Origin: Ktedonobacter robiniae
Lineage (GTDB): Bacteria; Chloroflexota; Ktedonobacteria; Ktedonobacterales; Ktedonobacteraceae
Assembly: GCF_016587375.1 (NCBI RefSeq)
Contig: NZ_BNJG01000002.1
Span: 2,294,001 to 2,358,000 of the forward strand
Direction: 5' to 3'
Length of the DNA: 64,000 nucleotides
A program made the translations under genes and the position numbers. Position 1 is the stretch's first letter, and the number at the start of each line of letters is the position of its first letter. The notes beneath the pieces are model-generated. The model searched no databases. It saw nothing but the letters and a program-made list of their open reading frames with translations, and was not told where the DNA came from. This document shows, one piece after another, positions 13,001 to 19,900 of this stretch.

Positions 13001-14961
13001 GTTACAAGACGTAATGCATCTTCAAGCGTAAAGACACCTGCCAGGCAGGCGGCGACATACTCGCCAATACTGTGTCCGATCATGGCAACAGGATGGATGC
13101 CCCAGGCTATCCATTGCTGTGCCAGGGCATATTCGAATGCGAAGAGAGCGGGCTGTGTGAGCCAGGTTTGGGTTAAGAGCCGGGTAGCCGTGGTACGTTG
13201 CTCATCCGTCGATGGGTAAAAGATGGTACGCAGATCACATCCCAGGTGTGGTCTAAGTAAGTCAGCGCAGCGGTCTAGTTCAGCGCGAAAGACTGGTTCG
13301 GTCTGGTAGAGGTCGCGTCCCATTTCGATGTATTGGGCTCCCTGGCCTGGAAACATCAGGGCTACGGGTGCCTCGCTGCTTTCGTTGTGCGTGGTCATTA
13401 AGCGGAGGGCATCATCTGTTTCTAGCGCGCTAGCTGCGTCCTCCAGATCACGGCAAACAAGTGCCTGACGGTAATTGAAAAGGGGACGGCCAGCCTGCAA
13501 TGTATAGGCCACATCGGCCAGTTCGAGGGTGGGGTGCTGGCGCAAATGTAGGGCGAGATTACTGCTGGCCTGTTTTAGTGCCTGCGCTGTTCTGGCGGAG
13601 AGCACAAGTAATTGCTGAGGTCGGCATGTGCGTGGCGTATTGGAGGATTGGGGCGCTTCTTCCAGCAGAACATGTGCGTTTGTACCTCCGATCCCAAAGG
13701 CGCTGATGCCCGCACGCCTGACAGCGCCTGAGCTCTCCCATGGACGTAACGTATTGTTGATATAAAAGGGGCTCTGCCCCAGGTGAAGGGCAGGATTCGG
13801 CGTCTGAAAATGGAGTGAAGGCAGGAGCATACGCTCCTGTAGCGAATAAATTGTTTTAATCAGGCCCGCAACTCCTGCCGCGGCGTCCAGGTGCCCAATA
13901 TTGGTTTTGACCGAGCCGAGTGCGCAAAAGTTTTGCTTACTCGTCCGTGCGCGAAAGACTTCGGTCAGTGCGGCGATTTCGATTGGATCCCCAAGTGCTG
14001 TTCCCGTGCCGTGGGTTTCAATATAGCCAATGCTTTCAACATCTACCCCTGCTACAAGGTGTGCCGCGCGAATAACACGCGCCTGCCCTTGTACACCGGG
14101 TGCGGTATAGCCAACCTTTACTGCACCATCGTTGTTAATCGCAGAACCTTTAATGACCGCATAAATATGATCACGGTCCGCCAGCGCATCTTCCAGTCTT
14201 TTTAAAACGACAATGCCAACTCCATTACTCGCTACGGTTCCCTGTGCTCTGGCATCAAAGGCCCGGCAATGTCCATCAGGTGCGAGAATGCTTCCTTTCT
14301 GATACTGATAGCCCGTTTTATGAGGTACGCGAATGGTCACGCCGCCAGCCAGGGCCATATTGCATTCACCACTTAGCAACCCCTGTGCCGCGATATGTAC
14401 GGCTACAAGCGAGGTAGAGCAGGCGGTCTGAAGCACGAGCGCAGGCCCCTGTAGATTGAGCTTATAGGCAACGCGGCTGGCGAGAAAATCCTTGTCGCTG
14501 GCTGTAATAGTCTGGTAGATGTCGCTAATATTCGACCAGTCCTGCCAGTGATAGAGGTTACGCAGGAAATAGGTATTCAGTCCCACGCCTGCGTAGACCC
14601 CTATGGTTTCATTCGACCTGCGAGCGTCATAACCTGCATTTTCCAGAGCCTCTTCAGCGCATTCTAAAAAAAGGCGTTGCTGAGGATCAAGTAGCTCTGC
14701 TTCGCGGGGGCTATAACCAAAGAAGGAGGCATCGAACATATCAATGTCCTCGATGACTCCGCCCCTCCTTACATAGGAGGGATCTGCTAATTCGCCCGGA
14801 CTTACACCAGCGGCCAGGAGCTCTTCCGTTGAGAAAGAAGAGATGCTCTCAAGCCCTTCGCGTAGATTTCGCCAGTATTCCTCAACATTGTTGGCTCCGG
14901 GGAAACGTCCTGCCAGGCCAATAATCGCGATCTCCAGTCCGGTGTATTCTTCATGTGTCAT
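1081..14961 (-). CDS. Hybrid PKS-NRPS: KS-AT-PCP-C-A(Gly)-PCP-C-A(Ser)-PCP-E-C-PCP-C
   Basis: 4626 aa. Approximate domains: KS 10-430 (active Cys in ACSTS near 181, His in ETHGTGT and KTNIGH); AT 530-830 (GHSIGE near 628, HAFH near 727, the malonyl-type signature); NRPS-style carrier (GGHSL) near 969; C 1010-1460; A 1490-2000, pocket D-I-L-Q-L-G-M-I-W, Gly-type; PCP near 2026; C 2060-2520; A 2545-3040, pocket D-V-W-H-I-S-L-V-D, Ser-type; PCP with GGDS near 3087; epimerase 3130-3560; C 3580-4010; PCP near 4111; C 4150-4600; basic tail 4603-4626. There is no ketoreductase after the AT, so a beta-keto unit is expected. The last module has no A domain. Its two C domains read HHILMDL and HHIIFDV instead of HHxxxDG, and the epimerase reads HHLIVDN. 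No thioesterase. ATG at 14961 lies 4 bp after the upstream stop, so translation is probably coupled. It likely passes its chain to the 25014-45812 protein. Confidence 0.95.
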   Translation of the reverse strand: MTHEEYTGLEIAIIGLAGRFPGANNVEEYWRNLREGLESISSFSTEELLAAGVSPGELADPSYVRRGGVIEDIDMFDASFFGYSPREAELLDPQQRLFLECAEEALENAGYDARRSNETIGVYAGVGLNTYFLRNLYHWQDWSNISDIYQTITASDKDFLASRVAYKLNLQGPALVLQTACSTSLVAVHIAAQGLLSGECNMALAGGVTIRVPHKTGYQYQKGSILAPDGHCRAFDARAQGTVASNGVGIVVLKRLEDALADRDHIYAVIKGSAINNDGAVKVGYTAPGVQGQARVIRAAHLVAGVDVESIGYIETHGTGTALGDPIEIAALTEVFRARTSKQNFCALGSVKTNIGHLDAAAGVAGLIKTIYSLQERMLLPSLHFQTPNPALHLGQSPFYINNTLRPWESSGAVRRAGISAFGIGGTNAHVLLEEAPQSSNTPRTCRPQQLLVLSARTAQALKQASSNLALHLRQHPTLELADVAYTLQAGRPLFNYRQALVCRDLEDAASALETDDALRLMTTHNESSEAPVALMFPGQGAQYIEMGRDLYQTEPVFRAELDRCADLLRPHLGCDLRTIFYPSTDEQRTTATRLLTQTWLTQPALFAFEYALAQQWIAWGIHPVAMIGHSIGEYVAACLAGVFTLEDALRLVTARGHLMQSMPEGAMLALSQPEQEVQALLTGRLSLAAVNTHTQCVVAGPIAEIETLEQQLSVQGSASQRLRTSHAFHSEMMEPILDEFATLVASIKLSAPQIPYISNITGTWITAEQATNPFYWSQHIRQPVQFADGITTLLHEPGLVLLEVGPGRTLSTFAQAQDIFQAEHGSHTIISSLRRPSKAQEGDTSLLSSLGRLWLAGVAIEWDKLHADEEPRRVPLPTYPFERQRYWIDPPQLTGMSQPSLLASSHTNKTGETREEQATSTLYPRPDLPTRYVAPRNQQEAALAALWQQLLGVAQIGIYDSFFELGGHSLLATQLVSRLRSDLQMDLPLRAIFEATTIAELTQRIAEHSSPKGDEPALFQPIPLVARSEKLPLSFAQKRLWFMQQMEPGASFLNIPLGVRIQGPLQLKTLEQALQELIDRHEILRTTFVAKGNEPEQIIAPMLHVPITHIDLQTTMANDQEHALHRLATGQAQQPFDLEQGPLLRVSVFQLAQDTSVLLVTTHHIISDGWSFGIFVQELLSLYTALRAGLTSSLAPLAIQYVDFAAWQREWLQGAEIAEQLVYWQRQLVGPLPALDLPTDHPRPAIQTYRGAHFPFQLPDTLTAQLNTLSQQEHATMFMLLLAAFQVVCARYSGQEDILIGTPIANRRRTELEGLIGCFINTLVIRTQLSSKWSFRELLQSVREKTLEAYAHQDIPFEQLVETLQPERDLSRSPIFQVMFMLQNVPLPTTEGADLRLSALDIDNGATQFDLTLIVNETDKQLTGLIEYNVDLFEPTTIERMIAHWQHLLDAIVDDCTQRIIDLPLLTAEEQRTLNAWNATQVHWDAPGNVAHLFTRQVTCTPEAPALTWKDHVWTYSELNKAANCVAHALLKQGVEPGQLVGVCLERSAELIVAILGVLKVGAAYIPLDPTYPQERLSFMLTDSRAGILLTQETLTQRFASSEALSIITLPLPATAIDQVDDPAIDIASDALAYMIYTSGSTGKPKGVMIPQKALLNCFLSMAREPGMSANDSILAVTSFSFDIAALELLLPLMVGASLTIASQEEAADALALRQLLASSRATFMQATPATWRMLLHTGWSGDPQLKILCGGEPLPQTLAQQLCSHSQSVWNMYGPTETTIWSTTQQLHETDASISIGHPIANTQIYILDTRGQEVPLGVTGELFIGGSGLAHGYWQRPALTAERFVPDPFSTQPGARLYRTGDLVRRTSENALVYLSRLDFQVKVRGHRIELGEIETKLAQHTAVGECLVMVSEKGEGDTRLVAYVILESGSLFDKNDLRHHLAQQLPEYMLPAHFIALEQWPLTPNGKIDRQALLTFKPTDAETLPTSAPRNAIEEILVEVWGKILQHDIPGIDANFFELGGHSLLATQLLAHIRTLFSLELPLRSIFEAPTVRAFASFIQRAQREEQDYQLPPLVSTPGEQAVVPSFAQQRLWFLEQLEPDTATYHIPVALRMQGPINTKYLEQSLEAIVQRHDSLRTAFITHNGQLESFINPTHSVPLALSTQHSAITIQELQALVSDELHQPFDLSCPPLLKATLFRLAPEDHILLITMHHIASDGPSCTILVQELLQYYNALTREEPPVLPDLSIQYADFAHWQRQWLSGAILETQLQYWKQQLAAIVPLELPTDRPRPAIQTFKGADITFTLPQGLAVDLQALSKREGVTLFMTLLAAFQLLLYFYSGQEDIAVGTPISNRNQPELEGLIGLFVNTLVLRTNLAQNPSFSTLLATVREICLEAYAHQDLSFEQIVDALQPERDLSRSPLFQVMFVLQHTSTRDIQTQLEPLQLSLFPLNSHTSKNDLTLEITVDGPELHGRLEYATDLFDSSTMERLITHWQMILARSVANPAEHIADFPLLTPAEYQLCIEQWNATQRSYLATHCLHQLVEEQVERTPQNLAVIFEREQLSYDELNRQANQLARYLQTVGVGPDVPVGVCLERSLELVISLLAILKAGGAYVPFDPSYPVERLTFMLEDAGVPVLLTASHLRQNLPVGSTSIICLDHLQAQLASFATDNLTSSVQPENLAYMIYTSGSTGQPKGAMNTHAGICNRLLWMQDTYHLSESDRVLQKTPFSFDVSVWEFFWPMLTGASLVLARPDGHRDPAYLVQLIREAQITTLHFVPSMLQIFLEEPGIESCQDLRRVICSGEALSGETQRRFFLRLSAELHNLYGPTEAAVDVTAWQCDPENQRPGVPIGRPIANIQIYLLNAHLQPVPPGVIGELYIGGIGLARGYWQRAGLTAERFVPDVFSKQPGARLYKTGDLARYLPDGSLEYQGRIDHQVKVRGFRIELGEIEVALTQHPEVRECAVSVREDLPGVKRLIAYIVWRQLGVHLEHQLLRDYLQQRLPEHMVPALFVPIEQLPLSPSGKLDRRALPAPSAVQQEQSGTFVAPRTQTEQIMAQIWAAVLGLEQVSVTDNFFALGGDSILSMQIIARAAQANIRLTPRQIFQQQTIEALAGVVNTYTPFQAEQGVVTGAVPLTPIQQWFFAQRLEHPHHWNQSALLKLAEDVDVDLLEKAFAALPLHHDALRLRFTQYEGNWQQVNADDRHLPAFFTTIDLAGKNSEEQKCIIEQTQEQVQASLDLADGPLLRVVCFQRGQAQSSILLACIHHLIVDNVSWQILLDDVQVIYRALQQNAQFHLPPKTTSYQRWAQYLIHYAQTDELLQELDFWLGENRGQVAPLPVDSENNAADNTISSVRTYTLSLSSAETSELQEMMTRAYQIPISDVVLAMLALTFARWAKTDTILIDAEGHGREEISEELDVSRTVGWFTSIYPLYLQLQQTQSESDALRHTLDRLHALPNKGFNYGILHYLREDPELHRRFQALPAAEILFNYVGQLDQLIASAALFKEIIPSSGFDRSPTGNRKHLFEIISGIRNGQLYVDWRYSTQKHHPATIEHLAAGFKQALRALIQQSQSVEARLMLSAQYNHLQLTPVQFEQIMAELAIQPQEVAIIDTLSPAQQGMLYESLSAPGKGIHIEQWLCTLTGKLDIDAFKRAWQWELDRHAIFRTGFTWENRTEPLQVALHHVPLALDQHDLRHLSPTEQSSYLDRYMEEERKRGFDLVHPPLIRLALFQLEDKTYCFALTYHHILMDLWCHHFVVKEVFACYQAYSQGQSFHLEPSLPYTEYIAWLRKQDLTAAEHFWRQSLHGFIHPTAPGREGQPGQPSNTREGHASQSLPLAPATMARLQQLARQQRFTLNTLFQGIWALLLSCYSGEEDVLFGVTVSGRPPELAGVENMVGLCINTLPLRVRTAAHTLLWPWLTELQNYNLELRQYEYTPAGFIHAWSDIPAGDALYESLLVIENFPESFSTMTELADTLAISSSKLMGAQTRHALALLVTPGENASVGCIYDEQRISQRMAQQILEHFRLLLEHVATDGNQPLGSLQKYIPEQQIPVLYPARVKQVTTSNLPRTNEEQLLAQIWQEVLGSEQIDIHANFLEMGGHSLLATQLVSRIRTTFQVELPLRSFFESATIAGLAVLIANTPHKPGLLQGSIPVATRNQPLPLSLAQQRLWFLDQMYPQNSLYNITRALRIQGELHNEVLKLSIVEIIRRHEALRTTFPTINGEAVQKIAPLANLPWSEIDVRDLPGEEQEAQVVAQIQAETHEPMDLANGPLIRAVLVRLGDEDHLLIITIHHIIFDVWSEGVLVRELLALYQAFTSGQPSPLAELPVQYADFAVWQRQWLQGKVLDEQIAYWQRRLHNASALVLPTDHARQAFPSYKGAMQPFSIGQELSGALAHLSQQEGVTVFMTLLTVFMSLLRLYSGQTDIVVGTDIANRTRTETEQLIGFFVNLLVLRGDLSGNPSFIRLLQQVSDMVLNAYAHQDLPFEKLIEVLRLERESNQVSLTRVLFVFQNTPWVELKLDGLTFMPVSVEQDVTRFELAFFLWETPTGFMGTVNYSTDLFESATITRMISHFKTFLQRVCDQPDARLDAIKLFNEEGETARRSSQLRKLKKQKK

Positions 14962-14965
14962 GCAC

Positions 14966-16960
14966 TTACTCTTTCTCTTGCAACATTCGGCGACTTCTCA
15001 GACGATTCTGGCCAGAGCGTAAGGCTTCTTCCTGAGGTGCCGAGAGAATAGTGGCTGGTTTGTGGTTGAGATCGGCGGGCTGGACAGCCTGGTCCAGGAA
15101 TTTGGCGAACGCACTCACCGTGGGGTACTCAAATAGATCGGTTAGAGCTACCTCACGTTGAAAGTGCTCCTGGGTTCTCTGAATAACCTGAACCACAAGC
15201 AATGAATGGCCTCCTAGTTCAAAGAAATTCTCATGCAGGCCTACTTTTTCGAGATGCAAACAGTCTTGCCAGATAGAAGCAACCACTCTCTCGGTAGAAG
15301 TGATTGGTTGTACCAGTGATGCTACTGTTTGCTGGCGTATCGTCTGTGCATCGGGTAACCCCTTACGATCAACCTTGCCGTTAGGGGTTAATGGCATCGT
15401 TTCTAGTGGCACTAGTAGGGTCGGTAGCATATATTCGGGGAGGCATCGCTGTAGATATGCGCGCAGTTCTTCGCTAGAAAAGACGTGTTGCGCTCTGGTA
15501 GTAATATAGGCCACAAGTTGTTGTTCACCCGCTGCACTCTTTTGCACGACTACAGCGCAAGTCTGAACGGTAGGATGCTCTAAGAGCACAGCCTCAATTT
15601 CGCCAGGTTCAATGCGATAGCCGCGGATTTTGACCTGGCTGTCGATGCGCCCCAGGAACTCAATAGTGCCATCAACTCTGTATCGTCCCCGGTCGCCCGT
15701 TCTATAGAGCCGCGCACCTTCCTGCCTGCTAAATGGATGTGGAATAAAACGCTCGGCTGTGAGTCCTTGCCGATTGAGATATGCGTAAGCCAGACCAATG
15801 CCGCTGATATACAGTTCGCCCGCGACCCCAATTGGGACGGGGGTTAAGGTGGAATCAAGAATGTATGTCTGTGTGTTGTCGATTGGGCGTCCGATTGCTG
15901 GCTGACGTGTATCGTCGGTACAGCGCTCAATGGTGGCACAGACAGTTGCCTCCGTCGGCCCATAGGCATTGAAGAGGCGCCGACCATTCGACCAGGACGT
16001 TACCAGTTCAGCGGAACAGGCTTCGCCAGCAACGATAATTGTGCGGAGTTGCGGGAGGGCTACAGGAGAGAGTGAGGCCAGGAGAGAAGGGGGCAACGTG
16101 ACGACTGTTATCGCCATGCTTGAGAGGGTTGCTTCAAGCGCGTGACCCGCCGGGACTACGTCTTCCTCTCCCAGGCAGAGCGTGGCCCCTGTGCAAATCG
16201 ACATACATATTTCCCAGATGGAGGCGTCAAAGCTCAGCGAAGAGAATTGCAAAACGCGATCTCCTGCCTGTAGCTCGAAAGTGCGTTTTTGCACTTCTAC
16301 CATATTACATATACCCTGGTGCGAGACCTGGACCCCTTTGGGACGACCAGTTGAACCAGAGGTATAGATGATATACGCGAGCTGCTCTACTTCAACCTCC
16401 CATGCTAGTGGTTTTGTACTCTCTTTACTCTTCTGGAACCAGTCTGATTCCAGGTAGAGGATTGGAACCTCAAGCGCAGGCAGAGCATGACGCACCTTTT
16501 GCTGGGTGAGGAGGGCCGAAAGTTGAGCATCTGCTGCCATAAATGCCAGCCGTTCCTGCGGGTAGTGGGGATCCAGTGGCACATACACGCCGCCAGCTTT
16601 GAGGATAGCGAGCAAACCAATAATCGTTTCTGGTACTTTGCTCATGCAGACCCCAACATGTCCACCAGCAGGCAGATGCATATGGCAGAGTGCATGAGCC
16701 AGCTGATTGGCTCGCTCTTCCACTTCCTTATATGTCAGATTTACCGAGGAGGTTTTGAGCGCGATTGCATTAGGGGTGAGACGTGCCTGTTCCTCAAAAA
16801 GCTGGTGCAGGCCACGTGGGCGAATGGAAAATCTGTGCGTTTCATTCCAGTGATATAGAATGCGTTCTCGCTCTGTTGCCGTGAGCAAAGGAATATCCGC
16901 TATATGTTGGTCTGACCGCGCAACAATAGAGCGCAAGAGTTCGTACCAATGCTCCACCAT
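14966..16960 (-). CDS. NRPS A(Phe-type)-PCP, downstream half of a frameshifted gene
   Basis: 664 aa from the first ATG, but homology to C-domain ends (EYNTDLFEESTIARMVEHW) continues upstream in this frame to about 17036. It is therefore best read as the continuation of the 16900-21630 gene and not as an independent protein. Residues 1-35 are the end of the C domain, 40-545 the adenylation domain (YTSGSTG near 199, NAYGPTE, PLTPNGKVDRK) and about 555-630 a PCP with LGGHSL (Ser near 585). Pocket residues read by eye are D-A-W-T-I-A-A-V-C, the Phe signature of GrsA-like domains, so L-Phe is the likely substrate; there is no epimerase. The stop is 4 bp before the ATG of the KS-containing gene. 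Because the KS follows directly, the Phe carboxyl would be extended by malonate. Confidence 0.85.
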   Translation of the reverse strand: MVEHWYELLRSIVARSDQHIADIPLLTATERERILYHWNETHRFSIRPRGLHQLFEEQARLTPNAIALKTSSVNLTYKEVEERANQLAHALCHMHLPAGGHVGVCMSKVPETIIGLLAILKAGGVYVPLDPHYPQERLAFMAADAQLSALLTQQKVRHALPALEVPILYLESDWFQKSKESTKPLAWEVEVEQLAYIIYTSGSTGRPKGVQVSHQGICNMVEVQKRTFELQAGDRVLQFSSLSFDASIWEICMSICTGATLCLGEEDVVPAGHALEATLSSMAITVVTLPPSLLASLSPVALPQLRTIIVAGEACSAELVTSWSNGRRLFNAYGPTEATVCATIERCTDDTRQPAIGRPIDNTQTYILDSTLTPVPIGVAGELYISGIGLAYAYLNRQGLTAERFIPHPFSRQEGARLYRTGDRGRYRVDGTIEFLGRIDSQVKIRGYRIEPGEIEAVLLEHPTVQTCAVVVQKSAAGEQQLVAYITTRAQHVFSSEELRAYLQRCLPEYMLPTLLVPLETMPLTPNGKVDRKGLPDAQTIRQQTVASLVQPITSTERVVASIWQDCLHLEKVGLHENFFELGGHSLLVVQVIQRTQEHFQREVALTDLFEYPTVSAFAKFLDQAVQPADLNHKPATILSAPQEEALRSGQNRLRSRRMLQEKE

Positions 16961-19900
16961 TCGAGCGATTGTGCTTTCCTCAAAGAGGTCCGTATTGTAC
17001 TCGATAATCCCAAATCCCCGGTCGTCATCGACCAGGTTATGTCAAAGACAGATATATTGCTTTCAATCTCTACCTGGCGCAATTGGAGGCCAGCTACATC
17101 GGCTTCGAGCCACCAGGCGGCTTCATGCAGACCAAACATTACTTGAAAGAGAGGCGATCGGCTCAAATCGCGGACCGGGTAAACTGCCTCTACCACCTGT
17201 TCAAAGGGAACATCCTGGTGCGCGTAGGCTGACAGGCAGACCTCGCGCACACGGTGAAGCACCTCTTGAAAAGTAGGATTGCCCGAAAAGTTCGTGCGCA
17301 ATACCAGCGCATTGACAAAAAAGCCGATTAACGCTTCTGTTTCTGCTCGCGTGCGACCTGCGATGGGACTACCCGTCAGGATATCTTCTTGTCCACTGTA
17401 GCGGGCTAGTAGCAGCTGAAAAGAGGCAAGCAGCGTCATAAAGAGTGTGACGCCTTCTCGTTGACTTAATGCTTGCAGATCATGCATGAGTTTTTCAGGA
17501 ATATTGATGGGTAAATGTGCGCCATGGGAGGTTTGAATGGGTGGACGTGAGCGATCTGTAGGGAGCTCTAGTACTGGCAACGGCCCGGCCAGTTGTTGTT
17601 TCCAGTATCGCAATTGTTTGGAAAGCGGTGTCTGCTCATGCTCTCCCAGGGAGATGAGCCTATATTCTGTTGTCGCTTGCGTATTGGATGTGTGTAGCCA
17701 TTCCGTTTGCCACACAGCAAAATCCGCGTATTGAATCGAGAGGTCCGCCAGGGGGGAGGGCTGGCCTGCAACGAAAGCGCTATATAGCGTTTTCAACTCT
17801 TGCAACAAAATACCTTTTGACCAGCCATCCATGATGATATGGTGGTAGGTAAGGAGAAGTAACGCGTCTGCCGCCCCGATTTGCAGCAGAGTAGCTCGTA
17901 TGAGCGGGCCATGTGTCAGATCAAAGGGGCGCTGAAATTCCTGGTGTGCCCATTGCTGAATGTCTTCCTGGAGTTGCTGAGAGGCTGATGCGCTTATGTC
18001 GATAAGAGCTAATGGAAACGATGTGGGGGCACCAATAATCTGGACAGGTTGTCCCTGGTGAACACCAAAGGTGGTGCGCAAAATTTCATGGCGCCGTATA
18101 ATTTCTTCCAGGCTACGCTGTAGAGCATGTACATCCAGTTTGCCATTAATACGGATGGCGGTGGGAACGTTATACGCGATATTGTCTGGTTGGAGTTGGC
18201 TGAGAAACCATAGACGTTGTTGGGCAAAAGATTGAGGGAAGTAGATCTGCCTTTCCTGGCGCCGTACCGTGGGAAGGTGAGATTTGGTCGCTTGTTCCCC
18301 GTTGTTCTGGTGTTGACGATCCTGCTGGTCGTCTGAAGTGAGGTGTCTGACCAGTTCATCGAGAGATGTGTACTGGTAGAATAAGCCAGCGTCTATAGTG
18401 ATCTGCAGATCACGCTGGCAGTTGTTGACCACGCTCATAACTTTGAGTGAATCCAGGCCCAGACCGCGCAGGTCAATAGTGCTCCCCAGAGCCTGCTCCG
18501 GTCGCTCCAAAACCTGGGCTATTTGTCGTCGTAGGTACGAGTGCAGTATTTCTGGCTGTTGCTCCTGAAATGAGAGGTTAGAGGGTTTCATTTCTGGTAA
18601 AGGAGGCTCAGGAATTTCCTGGACAGAAGCTGGAGCTTTAGACTCTCTACTTAGTGGTGCCTGCTGAGGCAGTATGCGCTTCTGATACCGTTTGCGCAAT
18701 ACATTGAGCCAGTGTAAGCCGTCCATAACACTGTCAAAATCCATCCCAAAATCGATCAGCGAGGCTATTTCGTCCACCCCAATCTCACTGAGGCGCTCAA
18801 CCATTTTTTCACAGCTTTGTGGAGTTCCAAAGAGCGCATGTGTGTGAAAGTAACGCTCAAAGGCATAGGACAGCACTTTTTCACGTTCCTGTGAAGTTAG
18901 ATTATCCAGTTTTTCGCTGCCATGGCGCCACAGATCCACTGACGATTCAAGATACTCAGTAAAGGGTTGGCGAACCCTGGCGCGTACCTCTTCCAATTCT
19001 TCTGCCACAAAGGTATGTAGCATAAGTGTGACATGACCTTGTTCTGGGTCGTGTCCATGCTTTGCTCGCGCTTCACGATATAGACGAATTTTTTCCGCCA
19101 ACTCTTCCACACTCTGAAAAAGGAGCCCGGTCAATATATTGGCTCCTAGTGCGCCCGCCTCAACGAAGCGTTCCGGATTGCCTGTACAGGTGATCCAGGG
19201 AGTAAGTTCGGCTTGTAGGGGTTGTGGATAAATTTTGATTGATGTTTCTTTGCCCACCCCATTGGTCCAGGTTATCGCCTCGCCGCGCCAGAGCTTCTGA
19301 AATATTTCCAGATCTGAGAACAACTTGTCTTTGCGCGCCGCATAATTCTCCGGAGCTAGCACGAAATCGTTGGGGTTCCAGCCAGTTGCAAACGCGATAT
19401 CCACACGGCCAGAGGAAAGATTATCAATAACCGACCACTCCTCTGCGACGCGGGCGGGATGATGCATGGGCAGAACAACACTTCCGGCTCGCAGGCGTAT
19501 ATTGTTGGTAGCCACAGCCAGAGCTGCAGCCAGCACAGAAGGATTCGGATAAAGTCCCCCAAAGGGATGAAAGTGTCGTTCAGGTATCCATACAGCCGTG
19601 AACTGATGCTGATCGGCAAACCTGGCACCTTCCAGAAAAAGCTGATATTTATTTTCAGATAGCGCGGCCTCATTGCTGGCAAAATAGAGTAAACTGAATT
19701 GCATCTGCCTGGCATTTGCCTCTCTGGATGCCGAGGCCTCTTGAATGGGAGCCGCGACATTCAAAGGTTTCTGCTCCTGCTTTGTCTTATCAGAGAAACT
19801 CGTTGAAGGTTGCGCCTCTATTGCTGTGGAAATGTGCTCCTGTGTGCCTGTGTTGTGTGGCTCAATCAGTGCCGCAACCTGCGGAGGAACATCTGCGAAT

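Noticed and set aside
16900..16960. Two separate overlapping genes (FAAL protein and A-PCP protein)
   Set aside because: The last 40 or so residues of the first frame are not C-domain-like, while the expected C-domain end is in the second frame upstream of its first ATG. One frameshifted gene explains both.
18690..19700. Aminotransferase beside the luciferase-like domain
   Set aside because: I looked for a PLP-Lys aminotransferase segment in the starter protein and the KS protein and saw none; domain spacing leaves no room for it.
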